Assembly: GCA_964030785.1 (NCBI GenBank) | Contig: OZ034975.1 | Location: forward strand, 37,151,069 to 37,215,068 | Length of the DNA stretch: 64,000 nucleotides | From: Siderastrea siderea | Lineage: Eukaryota > Cnidaria > Anthozoa > Scleractinia > Rhizangiidae | Direction: 5' to 3' | Part shown: positions 18,484 through 27,667 of the stretch, one piece after another | Layout: each line of letters starts with the position of its first letter | Position numbering within the stretch: position 1 is the first letter of the stretch | Translations under genes and position numbers: made by a program | The notes under the pieces: model-generated | Told to the model about the DNA's origin: nothing | Seen by the model: the letters and a program-made list of their open reading frames with translations, nothing else | Database searches by the model: none

Positions 18484-19125
18484 CTATAGAAATTTAGCAA
18501 GAATTGCTTCCCATCTTTTCCTGAAACTTGCAAACGTCCCATTTTTGTTTGCTATATACTTCTCGGTTTCAAACTTATTTTTAACTTTTTTAAGAAAAAT
18601 ATTAAAGTCAGGATATATGCCAGCTTTTCTACATTCCCAAATACACAGTTTTCCGAGAATTATAAGATAGTTTATAATATCGGTTCTATTTGTAAGCCCA
18701 AGTATAATATCTTTTAAAGTCAAAGTAGTGTTTTCCTTAACAAGTTCAAACCACCAAGAGGAGAATGTTTTCCAAAAGATTTGCACATGGGAGCATTCAA
18801 AAAAGAGGTGATGCAGCTCTTCTTTTGAAGAGTCACAGAAAGTGCATTTATCATTCAACGATAAACCTATTTTGAAAAGTTTTGCATTTGTGTACAATAT
18901 ATAATTAAGCACTCTGTACTGGAAGGACCAAATATACGTTTCGCTTGCGACAGTTTGTGGAAGTGAGTATATTTCCTCCAAAGAGTTTGAAATGTCAAAA
19001 TCCGAAATTAGTTTCTTTGACATATTAGGCAATTTAGCCTTAGCTGTTATTAACAGCTTATAGAAATGCTTACACTTAGCCCTGTAGACGTCGAATTGTA
19101 TATTATTATGTTTGAAATTTACCAA
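18484..19125 (-). pseudogene. LINE ORF2 C-terminal part with CCHC zinc knuckle
   Basis: 213 residues in a frame shifted relative to the reverse transcriptase piece. The distinctive motif CTFCDSSKEELHHLFFEC, followed by FWKTFSSWW, is the C-x2-C...H-x4-C zinc-binding tail of L1/Tx1-type ORF2 proteins. The homology runs upstream into the end of the previous frame (19119), so a 1- or 2-nt indel near 19120-19140 separates them. Ends at a stop followed by the 3' untranslated region. Confidence 0.8.
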
Positions 19126-20954
19126 GTCAATTTCAGGTAGCGGTTCGCACGACCTGAGTTCTTTCGGAACTGATAGTCCGTTTTAAGACCCTTTTGTTTA
19201 TAAAAATCATGAGACTGCTTATTATCGGATTCAAACATCAAGTCACGTACGAAAACAATCCCTTTGTCATAATACGATTTATAAAAGACTGATCTGTTGT
19301 CTATTTTAATGTCTTTATTGTTCCAAACAATTCTTTGTGCATAATTATTATCGGAAAATGTATTTCTAAACTCCTCCCACCAAAGAAGCAAGTCTGAATA
19401 AAAACCGTTTAGTGAAGTGGTCAGATCCTTGAATTCATAATTGCATTTTAATAGAAAGGTTCCTCCATAAGGTTTCAAATAATGATTAAAATACGACTTC
19501 CAGGGTCCTTTTCTAGTACTATCTAAAATGCGCGGAATCCAGGAGAGTCTCAATGCTTTAATTTGGGTTTCAATATCCATGAGGTTCAACCCCCCATTTT
19601 TACCTGAATTTATAACAGAATGTCGCGTGACCTTGTCTGGTCCTTTCCATAGAAATTTAAAAAACATTCTTTCCATCTTTTTTATGATTTCCATTGGGGT
19701 TTGGATTATCGATGATAGGTACAAAAGTTTAGGTATCAAAAAAGTTTTAATAATTGTCACTCGCCCAAATAAAGATAAGCCTCTCATGTTCCAGATATTG
19801 ATAACTTTCTGAATTTTGTCTAACTTTTCCTGAAAATTTTGCGAAGATACCACTTTCTGATCACAGGAAAATTGTACTCCTAAATTTTTAACAGTCGTGC
19901 ACCATTCCAAACCCAAAGGTTTTTCTACAGAATTCTTCATTGTTCCGATCCACATGGCTTTGGTTTTAGAGACATTCATTTTCAAACCTGAAAACTTTTC
20001 AAAAGTGTTAAGACTGTCTAACAGTCCCTTCGCAGAGGTAATATCTGATAGCAATGCAGTCATATCATCTGCATAGGCAAGCAGCTTTGTTTCATTATCA
20101 CCAATTGTAATACCCTTTATTTTGGTATTCGATCTGATAGAAATAGCCAGAATTTCAATGGCAACAACAAAAAGGTAAGGTGACAATGGATCTCCCTGTC
20201 TTACTCCTCTTTCCAACTTGAACAAAGGAGAGCTTACACCGTTATTAGTTACGCAACTAGAGACATTTTTATAAAACGTTTTCACCCATTTTATAAATTC
20301 CGGGCCAAAATTAAAAGCTTCTAAGCACTCATAAAGGAAACACCACTCGATCGAGTCAAATGCTTTTTCGAAGTCAATGAATATCATCACTCCTGGCACT
20401 TCAGAGCGTTCTGTGTAGTCTATGATGTCAAGTATTGAGCGAGCTGTCTCTCCAATAAATCTATCTTTTATAAAGCCAGATTGGTTATGGTGAATAATAT
20501 CTGGGAGACAGCATTTTATTCTATTAGCAATGACCTTGGAGGCAATTTTTGCATCTACATTAACCAAAGAGATTGGTCTCCAGTTTTCTAAGTAGGATCT
20601 GTCCTTTCCTTTCTTGTCAATAAGGGTAATAATTGCTTGTCTTTGTGACGTTGTCATTTCCTCTAGCTGGAACGAGTAGTTAAAAACGTCGACCAGTTGA
20701 TCTGCTAACGTATCCCATAATTTCTTATAAAATTCAATAGGTATTCCATCATTTCCTGGTGTTTTACCGTTCTCGAACATTTCAATTGCCTTCTTACACT
20801 CTTCCCTAGATATAAGTCCTTCACAGCTTGTTCTTTGTTCTTCGTTCAGCTTTGGGATATTCAGTTTTTTAAAAAAAGAATCAAACGATTCATGTTGACC
20901 TAAATTGCTCTTGCTACTGTACAGATTTTTATAGTAATCTGAAGCCGAGTTCAA
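19119..20954 (-). pseudogene. LINE ORF2 reverse transcriptase part
   Basis: A 611-residue frame holding the reverse transcriptase. The conserved blocks are NWRPISLVNVDAKIASKVIA, QSGFIKDRFIGE, FIDFEKAFDSIEW (first Asp), RGVRQGDPLSPYLF, and the catalytic LLAYADDMT. Then come the L1-type thumb motifs (LGVQFSCDQK, GRVTIIKTFLIPKLLYLSSI, FLWKG). It follows the endonuclease frame by a frame change at about 20950 and is followed by the zinc-knuckle frame. In active elements these are one ORF2, so this copy is dead. The L1/Tx1 clade is assigned from the overall motif style; no tree was made. Confidence 0.88.
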
Positions 20955-22204
20955 TTAATCTGCTTATGGTCTGTTGTAATCACCCCGCTAAGAGACAGCT
21001 TCCTAATATGTTTTCTCGTGTGGTTTCGTTTTTCTAAATTTAAAAAATATTTGTTACTTTTTTCCCCATGCTCGTGCCATCTTGCCCTCGAGCGCACAAT
21101 TATACCTTCAGTTTTCTTATCATAGAACCTTTCTAACCCCATCTTACATTCCTCCAGTACCTTTCTGGTTTCTACACATGGATTTTGTTCAAATTTAGCT
21201 TGTGCATCTTGATATTTCTTTTGCATCATTTCCTCCTCCTCCCTATTAGCTTTCGCACGTCTTTTAGAATAATCAATAGAAAATAGACGGACATTATATT
21301 TAATCCAGTCCCAAATTACCCTCTTGTCTGAAATTTCTTTTGCCTCTTCTCTCCATATTAATATTTTTTTCTTCACTTCTTCAACATATGCAGCATCATT
21401 TAACATGGAAGTGTTCATTTTCCAGAAACCGGGTCCTTTTACACCTTCTTCTATTTTGTGCAATTGTAATGTTATAGCAGAATGATCCGTTTTTATGGCT
21501 GATACAATATCTACGTTCGCTACCATATCATGCAAAGAATCCGATATAAGCCAATAGTCCAATCGACAGAAAATGAAAGGGGACTTTTGTGACCATGTAA
21601 AGCTTTTCTGATTTGGATGTTTAATCCGCCAGACGTCATGTACATTAAATATATTTTGAATATTCTCTATTTGGTCAACGATCTTTTTTCTTGTCGTCAA
21701 AAGCCCTCCCATTTTATCCAAGCTTGGGTTTAAAGGACAATTAAAATCGCCCCCAATAATTATTCTGTCTTCGTATATTTGATCTTCCTTTTTAAGGACA
21801 TTAACAATATGTTCATAAAACTTTGCAGATTGACTATCATTGTTAGGTGCGTAAACATTGAACAGAAGATAATTTTCATCCTTAATTTCGGCGTTTATGC
21901 CGATGTATCTTCCCATGGGATCAACAATCGTTCGCTTTATTTTGCAATCAAAGCCGTTGCGCAACAGAATAGCAGCACCTCTCGCATTGCTACTCCCATG
22001 GGCAAATTCTATTGGAGCGCCCCATTCAGCTTTCCATTGTTTTTCTTTATCTATTGTCGAATGCGTTTCTTGAAGAAATATAATGCTTGCTTTTTGCTTC
22101 CTGCACCATGTAAACACTGCTCGCCTTTTTTTAAAATTACTTAGGCCTCTTACATTTAAAGATAGTAATTTAAAATCATCCGATACCATCCTTGAAGTTT
22201 TCAT
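20951..22204 (-). pseudogene. LINE ORF2 apurinic-type endonuclease part
   Basis: 417 residues starting MKTSRMVSDDFKLLSLNVRG. Endonuclease/exonuclease/phosphatase motifs are all visible: SLNVRGL (Asn), FLQETHS (Glu), VYAPNND, IIGGDFNCPL (Asp), RLDYWLIS and the C-terminal TDHSAITL (Asp-His). A charged linker with SRARWHEHGEKSNKYFLNLE leads to the reverse transcriptase and is typical of L1-type ORF2. The frame ends at a stop just as the RT frame opens in another phase. Confidence 0.88.
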
Positions 22205-22538
22205 TTTTTCTGTCCATAATCAGAGAAAAGACGTACAAGCAATTCAATTTAAGTGAAAGAATATTGTAAAAGATTGGCCTACTGTTTAACACTTCACCAC
22301 ACAAACACAGACACACACACAATTTAACATATTTTACAAAGAAGACTAAGTCCAGAATTAATGTTATAACGTTAGCACTGAAGGAGATTCTAATTATTAC
22401 TCCCTCAGTCGTGCCCCGCTCCTCAAAAAGCTAACAGGAAAAATAGTGCTATACCTGACATTAAAACACACTAAAGCTCATTGTATATAATTGCTCGAAT
22501 TAAAGGGAAAATAATTGAAATAGTTGTTCATATTTCTT

Positions 22539-23888
22539 ATGAGTTATACAAACGGTATTCTTAATCATGTTGATTCTCAAGGACAAGGTCAGATAGGCCC
22601 TAGAGGGTTGCCTGGGTTACCTGGTCCTAAAGGCGATAAAGGCGATAAAGGTGATAAAGGTGATAAAGGTGATAAGGGTTCAAAAGGTGATAAAGGGCCA
22701 CAAGGACCCCAGGGCCTCAAAGGCAACAAAGGCGACAAAGGCGACAAAGGTGATCGTGGACCTCAGGGTAGTGCCAGCGGTTCTGCTGATATTGACATGC
22801 AAGGTAAATACAATATTTTAAGATTAAAAAGCAACCCTTATCCTGTCCACGGTGATCTGGCAAAGGTAATAAACTATCAGGATACGAGAAACATATTTCT
22901 TTCGAAAAAAGAGGGTGGACAAATGGAAGCAAATATTGATATGAATAATAAAACAATCTACAACGTAAAAGACCCAGTACAGGCAGATCAAGCCTCGAAT
23001 AAAAAATATGTTGATAACCAACTTGTAAAAAAATTGGATAAAAATGTTGATATTGATATGACAAATAAATCAATTACTAATCTTAAATCACCATCAAATC
23101 AAAAAGACGCCACAAATGTAGAATTTGTTAATAAAAGAATTACTGAAACACAAAAAAAATATCTCAAACTTGATGGCACAGCAAGTATGTCTGGTGACTT
23201 GAATTTAAATAACAATAAAATTATTAACTTACAAACCGATTACAGAGATTCAAAATCCGCAGTTAATGTTGATTTTGTGCAAGAGGAAATATCAGATTTG
23301 AGAGATCTTGTCACTCAAAAAATTTATGAATCTCAGATTATTAATTCAGGGCAAAACCGAGACGCCTTCAGATACTTAATGGAAGACACTGATGAATCTT
23401 CGAGTGAAAACAATATCAAGGTTTTGGGTATAAACGATTTTCCCAATTCTCCACATCAAATTAATAAAAAAGCTTACTTCCTTCAACTCCTGTTTAAAAA
23501 GGTCTCACCCAACCAGTACCAATCACGCCTCGGTTTTAACCTTTATAAACTTCCAGTCGGTTACTATACTTTGGTCGTTGAATGGTTTCCGCCGGAAATG
23601 AATGGGTTGAGTGTAACCCCACAAGCTACGACGATTTCAATTTCTAAATATGCAACAAAAACGTTCGAAACGTACACCAAAACAGTTATCAATTTTCACA
23701 GATGGGGTAGCTCACCTCCACAATTCCTTTATCTTGATTTGCACGGTACAGTCAGTAAACAATCGTTTTTAACAATTGGGCATTTAATTGTCTATGGTGT
23801 TAAAGAAACACTTTCAAACGTTGACCCAAGTGTCTATGACACCGCTTTTGTTATTGAAAATGGCAAAATGGTAATGAAACGGATCTAG
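22539..23888 (+). CDS. Collagen-like fibre protein, 5' part
   Basis: About 449 residues from ATG 22539 (MSYTNGILNH), which I prefer to the ATG at 22524 because it abuts the AT-rich leader. Residues about 20-77 are a run of some 19 Gly-X-Y triplets rich in GDK. Then come repeats of the phage-tail-fibre kind (NIDMNNKTIYNVKDP, ASNKKYVD, SMSGDLNLNNNKIINL), predicted to form a trimeric shaft, and a beta-rich head-like C-terminal domain. Such a protein would be a virion spike or fibre. Just before the stop (23886-23888) the DMNN-type repeat resumes in the +2 frame and continues into the next ORF, so a 1-nt loss near 23880 probably splits one longer fibre gene. Confidence 0.8.
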   Translation: MSYTNGILNHVDSQGQGQIGPRGLPGLPGPKGDKGDKGDKGDKGDKGSKGDKGPQGPQGLKGNKGDKGDKGDRGPQGSASGSADIDMQGKYNILRLKSNPYPVHGDLAKVINYQDTRNIFLSKKEGGQMEANIDMNNKTIYNVKDPVQADQASNKKYVDNQLVKKLDKNVDIDMTNKSITNLKSPSNQKDATNVEFVNKRITETQKKYLKLDGTASMSGDLNLNNNKIINLQTDYRDSKSAVNVDFVQEEISDLRDLVTQKIYESQIINSGQNRDAFRYLMEDTDESSSENNIKVLGINDFPNSPHQINKKAYFLQLLFKKVSPNQYQSRLGFNLYKLPVGYYTLVVEWFPPEMNGLSVTPQATTISISKYATKTFETYTKTVINFHRWGSSPPQFLYLDLHGTVSKQSFLTIGHLIVYGVKETLSNVDPSVYDTAFVIENGKMVMKRI

Positions 23889-23890
23889 AT

Positions 23891-24658
23891 ATGAATAATC
23901 ATAAAATAGAAAATTTAGGCGATCCATTAAATGAAGGCGATGCCTGCAATAAACGTTCTTTAAATATTGTGGAAACAAAAATAAATGACTTAGCTTATTA
24001 TACCAAGGATTATATATATAGAACTATCTTCGGGAATGATTTTTATGATCTAGAAGAAACAAGCATGTATAATCTTGTAAATGGTGTATCCGGTGTTGTT
24101 ATTAGTGGTCTACGACCTAATTTCATCCTCGGCACAGATCGTTTTATAAATTCTTATAGTCCAAAATATGGTTTACTATTAAATACAAAGACACATATTA
24201 AAACAGTTAATATAATCAATCAAAATACAAGTTTTACATTCTTCATGTCTTTTTTACACGATACAACCAAAACATGCGAGATAACTTGGTCAAACACTGT
24301 GAACTTTCATGTCAAATTCTATCCTCGATATCAGATCACCGCCAACAAATTAATAATTGATGCTGGCTCCAAAAATTATGAAAAAACATTCACAAACGAC
24401 TTCCAAAACAAGCAAAATTTTGTATGGATCTGCTATAACGGCTCTAATAATTTACATAAATTCAGTTTGAGTAATTACTCATCTCATGTTGATGAAACAT
24501 TCGTTGCACCTGTTAGCTTTCAAAGTATACAACTTGAAATCGACTTTGACGGATATGTTAAAAAAGTAGGTTTGATTGATAAATTCATTGATATAGACAG
24601 CCTAAAATTTCATAAAATTTTATTAGAGGAAAAGAGAAATGGTGCTTATCTAGAATAA
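23891..24658 (+). CDS. Fibre protein, 3' part after frameshift
   Basis: 255 residues beginning MNNHKIENLGDPLNEGDACN, which is the same shaft repeat as in the previous ORF (compare MNNKTIYNVKDPVQADQASN). A beta-rich domain of about 190 residues follows, of lectin or concanavalin-like style by eye (YGLLLNTKTHIKTVN, SFTFFMSFLHD, NFVWICYNGSNN). The repeat register shows that it is the continuation of 22539-23888 in a shifted frame; alternatively it restarts at its own ATG as a separate short fibre. Role: distal, possibly receptor-binding part of a spike (inference). Confidence 0.7.
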   Translation: MNNHKIENLGDPLNEGDACNKRSLNIVETKINDLAYYTKDYIYRTIFGNDFYDLEETSMYNLVNGVSGVVISGLRPNFILGTDRFINSYSPKYGLLLNTKTHIKTVNIINQNTSFTFFMSFLHDTTKTCEITWSNTVNFHVKFYPRYQITANKLIIDAGSKNYEKTFTNDFQNKQNFVWICYNGSNNLHKFSLSNYSSHVDETFVAPVSFQSIQLEIDFDGYVKKVGLIDKFIDIDSLKFHKILLEEKRNGAYLE

Positions 24659-24677
24659 TAATATAAACAAAGAATAT

Positions 24678-25634
24678 ATGTCAAGTTTCACAGACTATGA
24701 AAAACATCATTTACATAATTACGTATACAAAAAAGGAACGTTATACACTAAACAAGAGGTTGATAACAAAATGACAGTATTGAAGTCTGAAATACCTGAT
24801 ATAGTTCAAGCTAGTGAACTATCAAATTTATCAGAAACTTTATTCTGGGAAAGTTATCAACTAGCTGATTGTCTATATAAGATAGACCGAGGTATTCCAT
24901 CTGAGGTTACTTTTGATAATTCAACTAGAGCAGTATCAGATCTTTTTGATCAATCTCTTAAAGAAAATGATTCTAACCAAGCAACACAAGCAACTAAACC
25001 CATTTTATGCACAAAAGCTGAAAAAATTAATTATCGATATTATTTAAAATTCGATGGAAATAAGCGAATGTTATCAAACATAAATTTAAATCCTGGTTCT
25101 GGACAAGCTGATATAGTTAATGTTTTCATTGTTTATCGATTGAATTCATACACAGGATCTTATGCCGTTCGTAATGGACTTTTCGGACATGATGATGGAG
25201 GTTATGACAAATTTGTTGCATTCTCACCAACTGGTCATTTACTTGTAAGTGGAACAACAAATCAGCATATTGTCATTGGACCAAGCTCTTTTAATAGTAA
25301 GAATGCTACAGCACCATACCAATCAAAAGCTAATGCGGGTGAACTGAATAAATGGATCTGTTTATCAATTCACTGGGATGTACCTGGTGGTAACAACGCT
25401 TCTGAAATATGGTGTAACGGCAAAAAATTAGCTAATTTTACAGCAAGAACATCACAAGGAAGTACCAACATGACATTTGGAGATTTGAATCCCTCTGGTA
25501 TTGCAGGCTTGAAAGGTGATATAGCTTTTTATTGTCTTTATAAAGGTGAAAATCTTACTGAATTAAATATCAAACTACACCATCACGTTCTCTGTAGATG
25601 GTATGTTAATGATTATGATCCGATTTCATTTTAA
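24678..25634 (+). CDS. Second fibre protein with LamG/concanavalin-like domain
   Basis: 318 residues. The N-terminal part (MSSFTDYEKHHLHNYVYKKG, about 1-60) looks like an anchor with coiled-coil potential. The rest is a beta-sandwich-like domain with VNVFIVYRLNSYTGSYAVRN, GLFGHDDGGYDKFVAFSPTG, NKWICLSIHWDVPGG and SEIWCNGKKLANFTA. This alternation resembles LamG/concanavalin A-like lectin domains, so a surface-binding role is plausible. It follows the first fibre gene by 20 bp on the same strand. No lesion is visible. I cannot name the exact family. Confidence 0.75.
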   Translation: MSSFTDYEKHHLHNYVYKKGTLYTKQEVDNKMTVLKSEIPDIVQASELSNLSETLFWESYQLADCLYKIDRGIPSEVTFDNSTRAVSDLFDQSLKENDSNQATQATKPILCTKAEKINYRYYLKFDGNKRMLSNINLNPGSGQADIVNVFIVYRLNSYTGSYAVRNGLFGHDDGGYDKFVAFSPTGHLLVSGTTNQHIVIGPSSFNSKNATAPYQSKANAGELNKWICLSIHWDVPGGNNASEIWCNGKKLANFTARTSQGSTNMTFGDLNPSGIAGLKGDIAFYCLYKGENLTELNIKLHHHVLCRWYVNDYDPISF

Positions 25635-25700
25635 TGTAAAACACTAGAAAATTATACTCCAGTATTAAGGAATCATTCAAAAAAAATATAATCATATAAT

Positions 25701-26180
25701 ATGAAGAATATATTCAATTGGAACCATGTTTCAGAAAAATTAACGGAAGATCAAATATCTGAGTTGAAAGCTTTGTACAAATTCTATCATAAGAAATATT
25801 GGCTTGCCAAAATGACTTTTAAATATTACAAAAAGGCAGAACTTACATGTAATATTGGATCTGTTTTATTGGTAGTAATAGGGACAGTAGTTGGTGGTGT
25901 CACGCTAAACCCTATTGTTCTCGGAACAGTATCTGGTGCTGGACTTTTGCTTAAAACATATTCAGAGGCTAAAAATTACAAAAGAAAGATTGAGATGTGT
26001 AAATTCGCGTACACTACGTATGAAAAGGTTTTAACTGATTTACGGTCCTTTATGAGAGGACTGGAGTATAATGACAAAGAATTTCTTGATTATGTCAAAG
26101 TTCTCGATGATATAATCATTGATATGTGTCCGTTAACTGACAAATTTGAAAAAAAATATAATAAGGTATTCATCCAATAA
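25701..26180 (+). CDS. Two-TM membrane protein, SLATT-like
   Basis: 159 residues. A helical, Lys/Tyr-rich N-terminal half (about 15-45) leads to two adjacent hydrophobic segments (about 48-67 and 70-86, joined by TLNP), followed by a long amphipathic helix (KNYKRKIEMCKFAYTTYEKV) and a charged tail. Two short transmembrane segments followed by a helical cytoplasmic part is the SLATT-domain layout; the family call is tentative. SLATT proteins are thought to form pores or act as membrane effectors. The gene ends overlapping by 11 bp, tail to tail, with the VLTF3-like gene. The ATG is preceded by AATATAATCATATAAT. Confidence 0.7.
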   Translation: MKNIFNWNHVSEKLTEDQISELKALYKFYHKKYWLAKMTFKYYKKAELTCNIGSVLLVVIGTVVGGVTLNPIVLGTVSGAGLLLKTYSEAKNYKRKIEMCKFAYTTYEKVLTDLRSFMRGLEYNDKEFLDYVKVLDDIIIDMCPLTDKFEKKYNKVFIQ

Positions 26181-26745
26181 TAGATTTTATCTTATCACCA
26201 ATAAGAGACATAATACTATCCCAATATTTATCGCAGAAAGCTAAAGTTTTTTTCGATTTACTAATTGGAATTTGTTTATGAGGTATCCCCATCATCTTGA
26301 ATATCCTTCTCATAATGAAATTAACGCTAATCATCCTTTTCCGAGTTCCATTAACTTCATTAAGAACCTTACCTATCTCGACATATATAGCATCAATCTT
26401 ATGTTTCTGACAGTTTGATATTTTAATGTTATATTTTTCTTCAATATCGAGTAATATGTTGTTGATGTGGTACTCTCGATGGTAAACAGATTTTCTTATA
26501 AATCTATGTCTATTTTTATAAAAATCAACATATTCTTTCACATAATTATATCCTTGTACGACGCCGCAAATCTGGCATACTAACATTCCGTCTTCGTTTA
26601 TAACATCCTGATTATCACAACATAAATCATTTTTTACTAAACGATCTTTTGGTTTTTCATTAGAATCCAAAATTGTGTCACAGAAAGGACATGAAATTTC
26701 TCCACAATTCAATAGTTCATCATGTAATTCCTTGTTACAATTCAT
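26170..26745 (-). CDS. VLTF3-like late transcription factor with zinc ribbon
   Basis: 191 residues. The N-terminus has a zinc ribbon with Cys pairs CPFC (19-22), LCC (42-43) and CQIC (57-60), as in TFIIB and poxvirus VLTF3. A helical C-terminal domain has a basic block (RKRMISVNFIMRRIFKMMGI, about 137-156) and PHKQIPISKSKKTLAFCDKY. This matches the VLTF3-like late-transcription factors of nucleocytoplasmic large DNA viruses, which many Polintons also encode. It would activate late (capsid) genes, perhaps through the short AT-rich motifs before the start codons (inference). It is the last gene before the right TIR, convergent with 25701-26180. Confidence 0.8.
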   Translation of the reverse strand: MNCNKELHDELLNCGEISCPFCDTILDSNEKPKDRLVKNDLCCDNQDVINEDGMLVCQICGVVQGYNYVKEYVDFYKNRHRFIRKSVYHREYHINNILLDIEEKYNIKISNCQKHKIDAIYVEIGKVLNEVNGTRKRMISVNFIMRRIFKMMGIPHKQIPISKSKKTLAFCDKYWDSIMSLIGDKIKSIIG

Positions 26746-26799
26746 TCTATACTATTATATGAGATATTATTTTTATGTTACTACAACATGACGTCACGC

Positions 26800-27667
26800 C
26801 ACAGCTGTGGCTTTTCTGAGAATTTTAAAACTTCCTGTTTTCCGAGAATTTTAGACTTCCTGTTGTATGAAGTCACGCAATGGAAAATGCGTTCGTTTCC
26901 ACATGAAATAAAAACATATAGATTTCAATAAAATGATTACCATCAGATGAGATTATAAAATGGAACCATACTTTTATACCCCCCGTCAAAAACACCAGAT
27001 GAAACCATATTACATATACAATTACATTTAAGCCGCCCATCGCTCTTCGAGCTCTTCCCGCCTAGGCGGCTTTTGCAATGACGAATCCTCCATCCCCGTG
27101 ACTTCGTCTTTGCATGTCTTGCTATCGCAAGCCATCCAAATACTTGTCATGCCGAGGATTCTATTGCCGTAATGAAGCCATAAAATAATGGAAAATATAT
27201 AGTCATCCATATAATTGTTGCCATCAAATAAAATACATATAGTTCTCCATAAAATTGTTGCCATCAGATGAGATTATGAAATGGAACCATACTTTTATAC
27301 CCCCCGTCAAAAACACCAGATGAAACCATATTATATATACAATTACATTTAAGCCGCCCATCGCTCTTCGAGCTCTTCCCGCCTAGGCGGCTTTTGCAAT
27401 GACGAATCCTCCATCCCCATGACTTCGTCTTTGCATGTCTTGCTATCGCAAGCCATCCAAATACTTGTCATGCCGAGGATTCTATTGCCGTAATGAAGCC
27501 ATAAAATAATGGAAAATATATAGTCATCCATATAATTGTTGCCATCAAATAAAATACATATAGTTCTCCATAAAATTGTTGCCATCAGATGGAAAGTAGT
27601 TACATAGTTGGGTTTGGTAAGAGCGCATTTTCAAAAATGCTCTCGTACCCCCAACTATGTAACTACT
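26800..27667 (-). repeat. Right Polinton TIR with terminal hairpin
   Basis: Inverted counterpart of 4250-4640. The outer 74 bases (27594-27667) form the same self-complementary foldback as the left end. The inner block (about 26805-26935) matches the left end (ACTTCCTGTTGTATGAAGTC, GCGTTCGTTTCCA and AAAACATATAGATTTCA motifs in inverted orientation). Between them lies a 321-bp tandem duplication absent from the left end. The right TIR is therefore about 870 bp against about 390 bp on the left. Confidence 0.85.
26940..27581. repeat. 321-bp tandem duplication inside the right TIR
   Basis: Two near-identical units (about 26940-27260 and 27261-27581) follow each other, each starting CCATCAGATGAGATTAT and holding CTTTTATACCCCCCGTC (a TATA box on the minus strand). 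Each unit has several potential stems (CCGCCTAGGCGG; CTTGCTATCGCAAG; GAATCCTC/GAGGATTC). Each carries a 78-codon minus-strand frame, conserved between copies except for one residue (Thr to Met), which looks like a by-product of the repeat rather than a gene. Confidence 0.85.

Larger units (their letters stand above)
18158..22250 (-). mobile_element. L1/Tx1-like LINE inserted in the Polinton (5'-truncated, dead)
   Basis: A minus-strand non-LTR retrotransposon. Its 3' tail is the T13 run at 18158-18170 on the + strand. ORF2 is present as endonuclease, reverse transcriptase and zinc-knuckle tail in three shifted frames; ORF1 is absent, so the copy is 5'-truncated. A 313-bp 3' untranslated region (18171-18483) contains a second 16-nt T run (18346-18361) flanked by the direct repeat TTGCAAACAAC. 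I found no convincing target duplication, so the 5' edge (somewhere between 22205 and about 22500) is approximate. Sequence from 22205 to 22500 is non-coding. Confidence 0.85.
4250..27667. mobile_element. Polinton/Maverick element with TIRs and GACTAC target duplication
   Basis: The element starts AGTAGTTATATAGTTGGGGG and ends with the near-exact reverse complement. The 6-bp direct repeat GACTAC flanks it at 4244-4249 and 27668-27673; removing the element regenerates the uninterrupted satellite unit (CGACTACACAACGG). A 6-bp duplication and long TIRs are hallmarks of Polintons. The 23.4-kb span includes a LINE insertion of about 4 kb, so the original was roughly 19 kb. Gene content is diagnostic: protein-primed polymerase B, retrovirus-type integrase, adenain-like protease, double jelly-roll-type capsid protein, minor capsid protein and packaging ATPase. 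Most genes left of 17.4 kb lie on the minus strand, those right of it on the plus strand, with 4851-5285 (+) and 26170-26745 (-) as exceptions. Several genes carry lesions. Confidence 0.97.

Noticed and set aside
22717..23073. Minus-strand frames opposite the collagen-like fibre
   Set aside because: Antisense of Gly-X-Y repeats gives long open frames by composition alone.
27028..27585. Two conserved 78-codon minus-strand frames in the right TIR as a duplicated gene
   Set aside because: They coincide with a tandem DNA duplication that is almost identical at base level, so shared reading frame is not evidence of selection; no motif is present.
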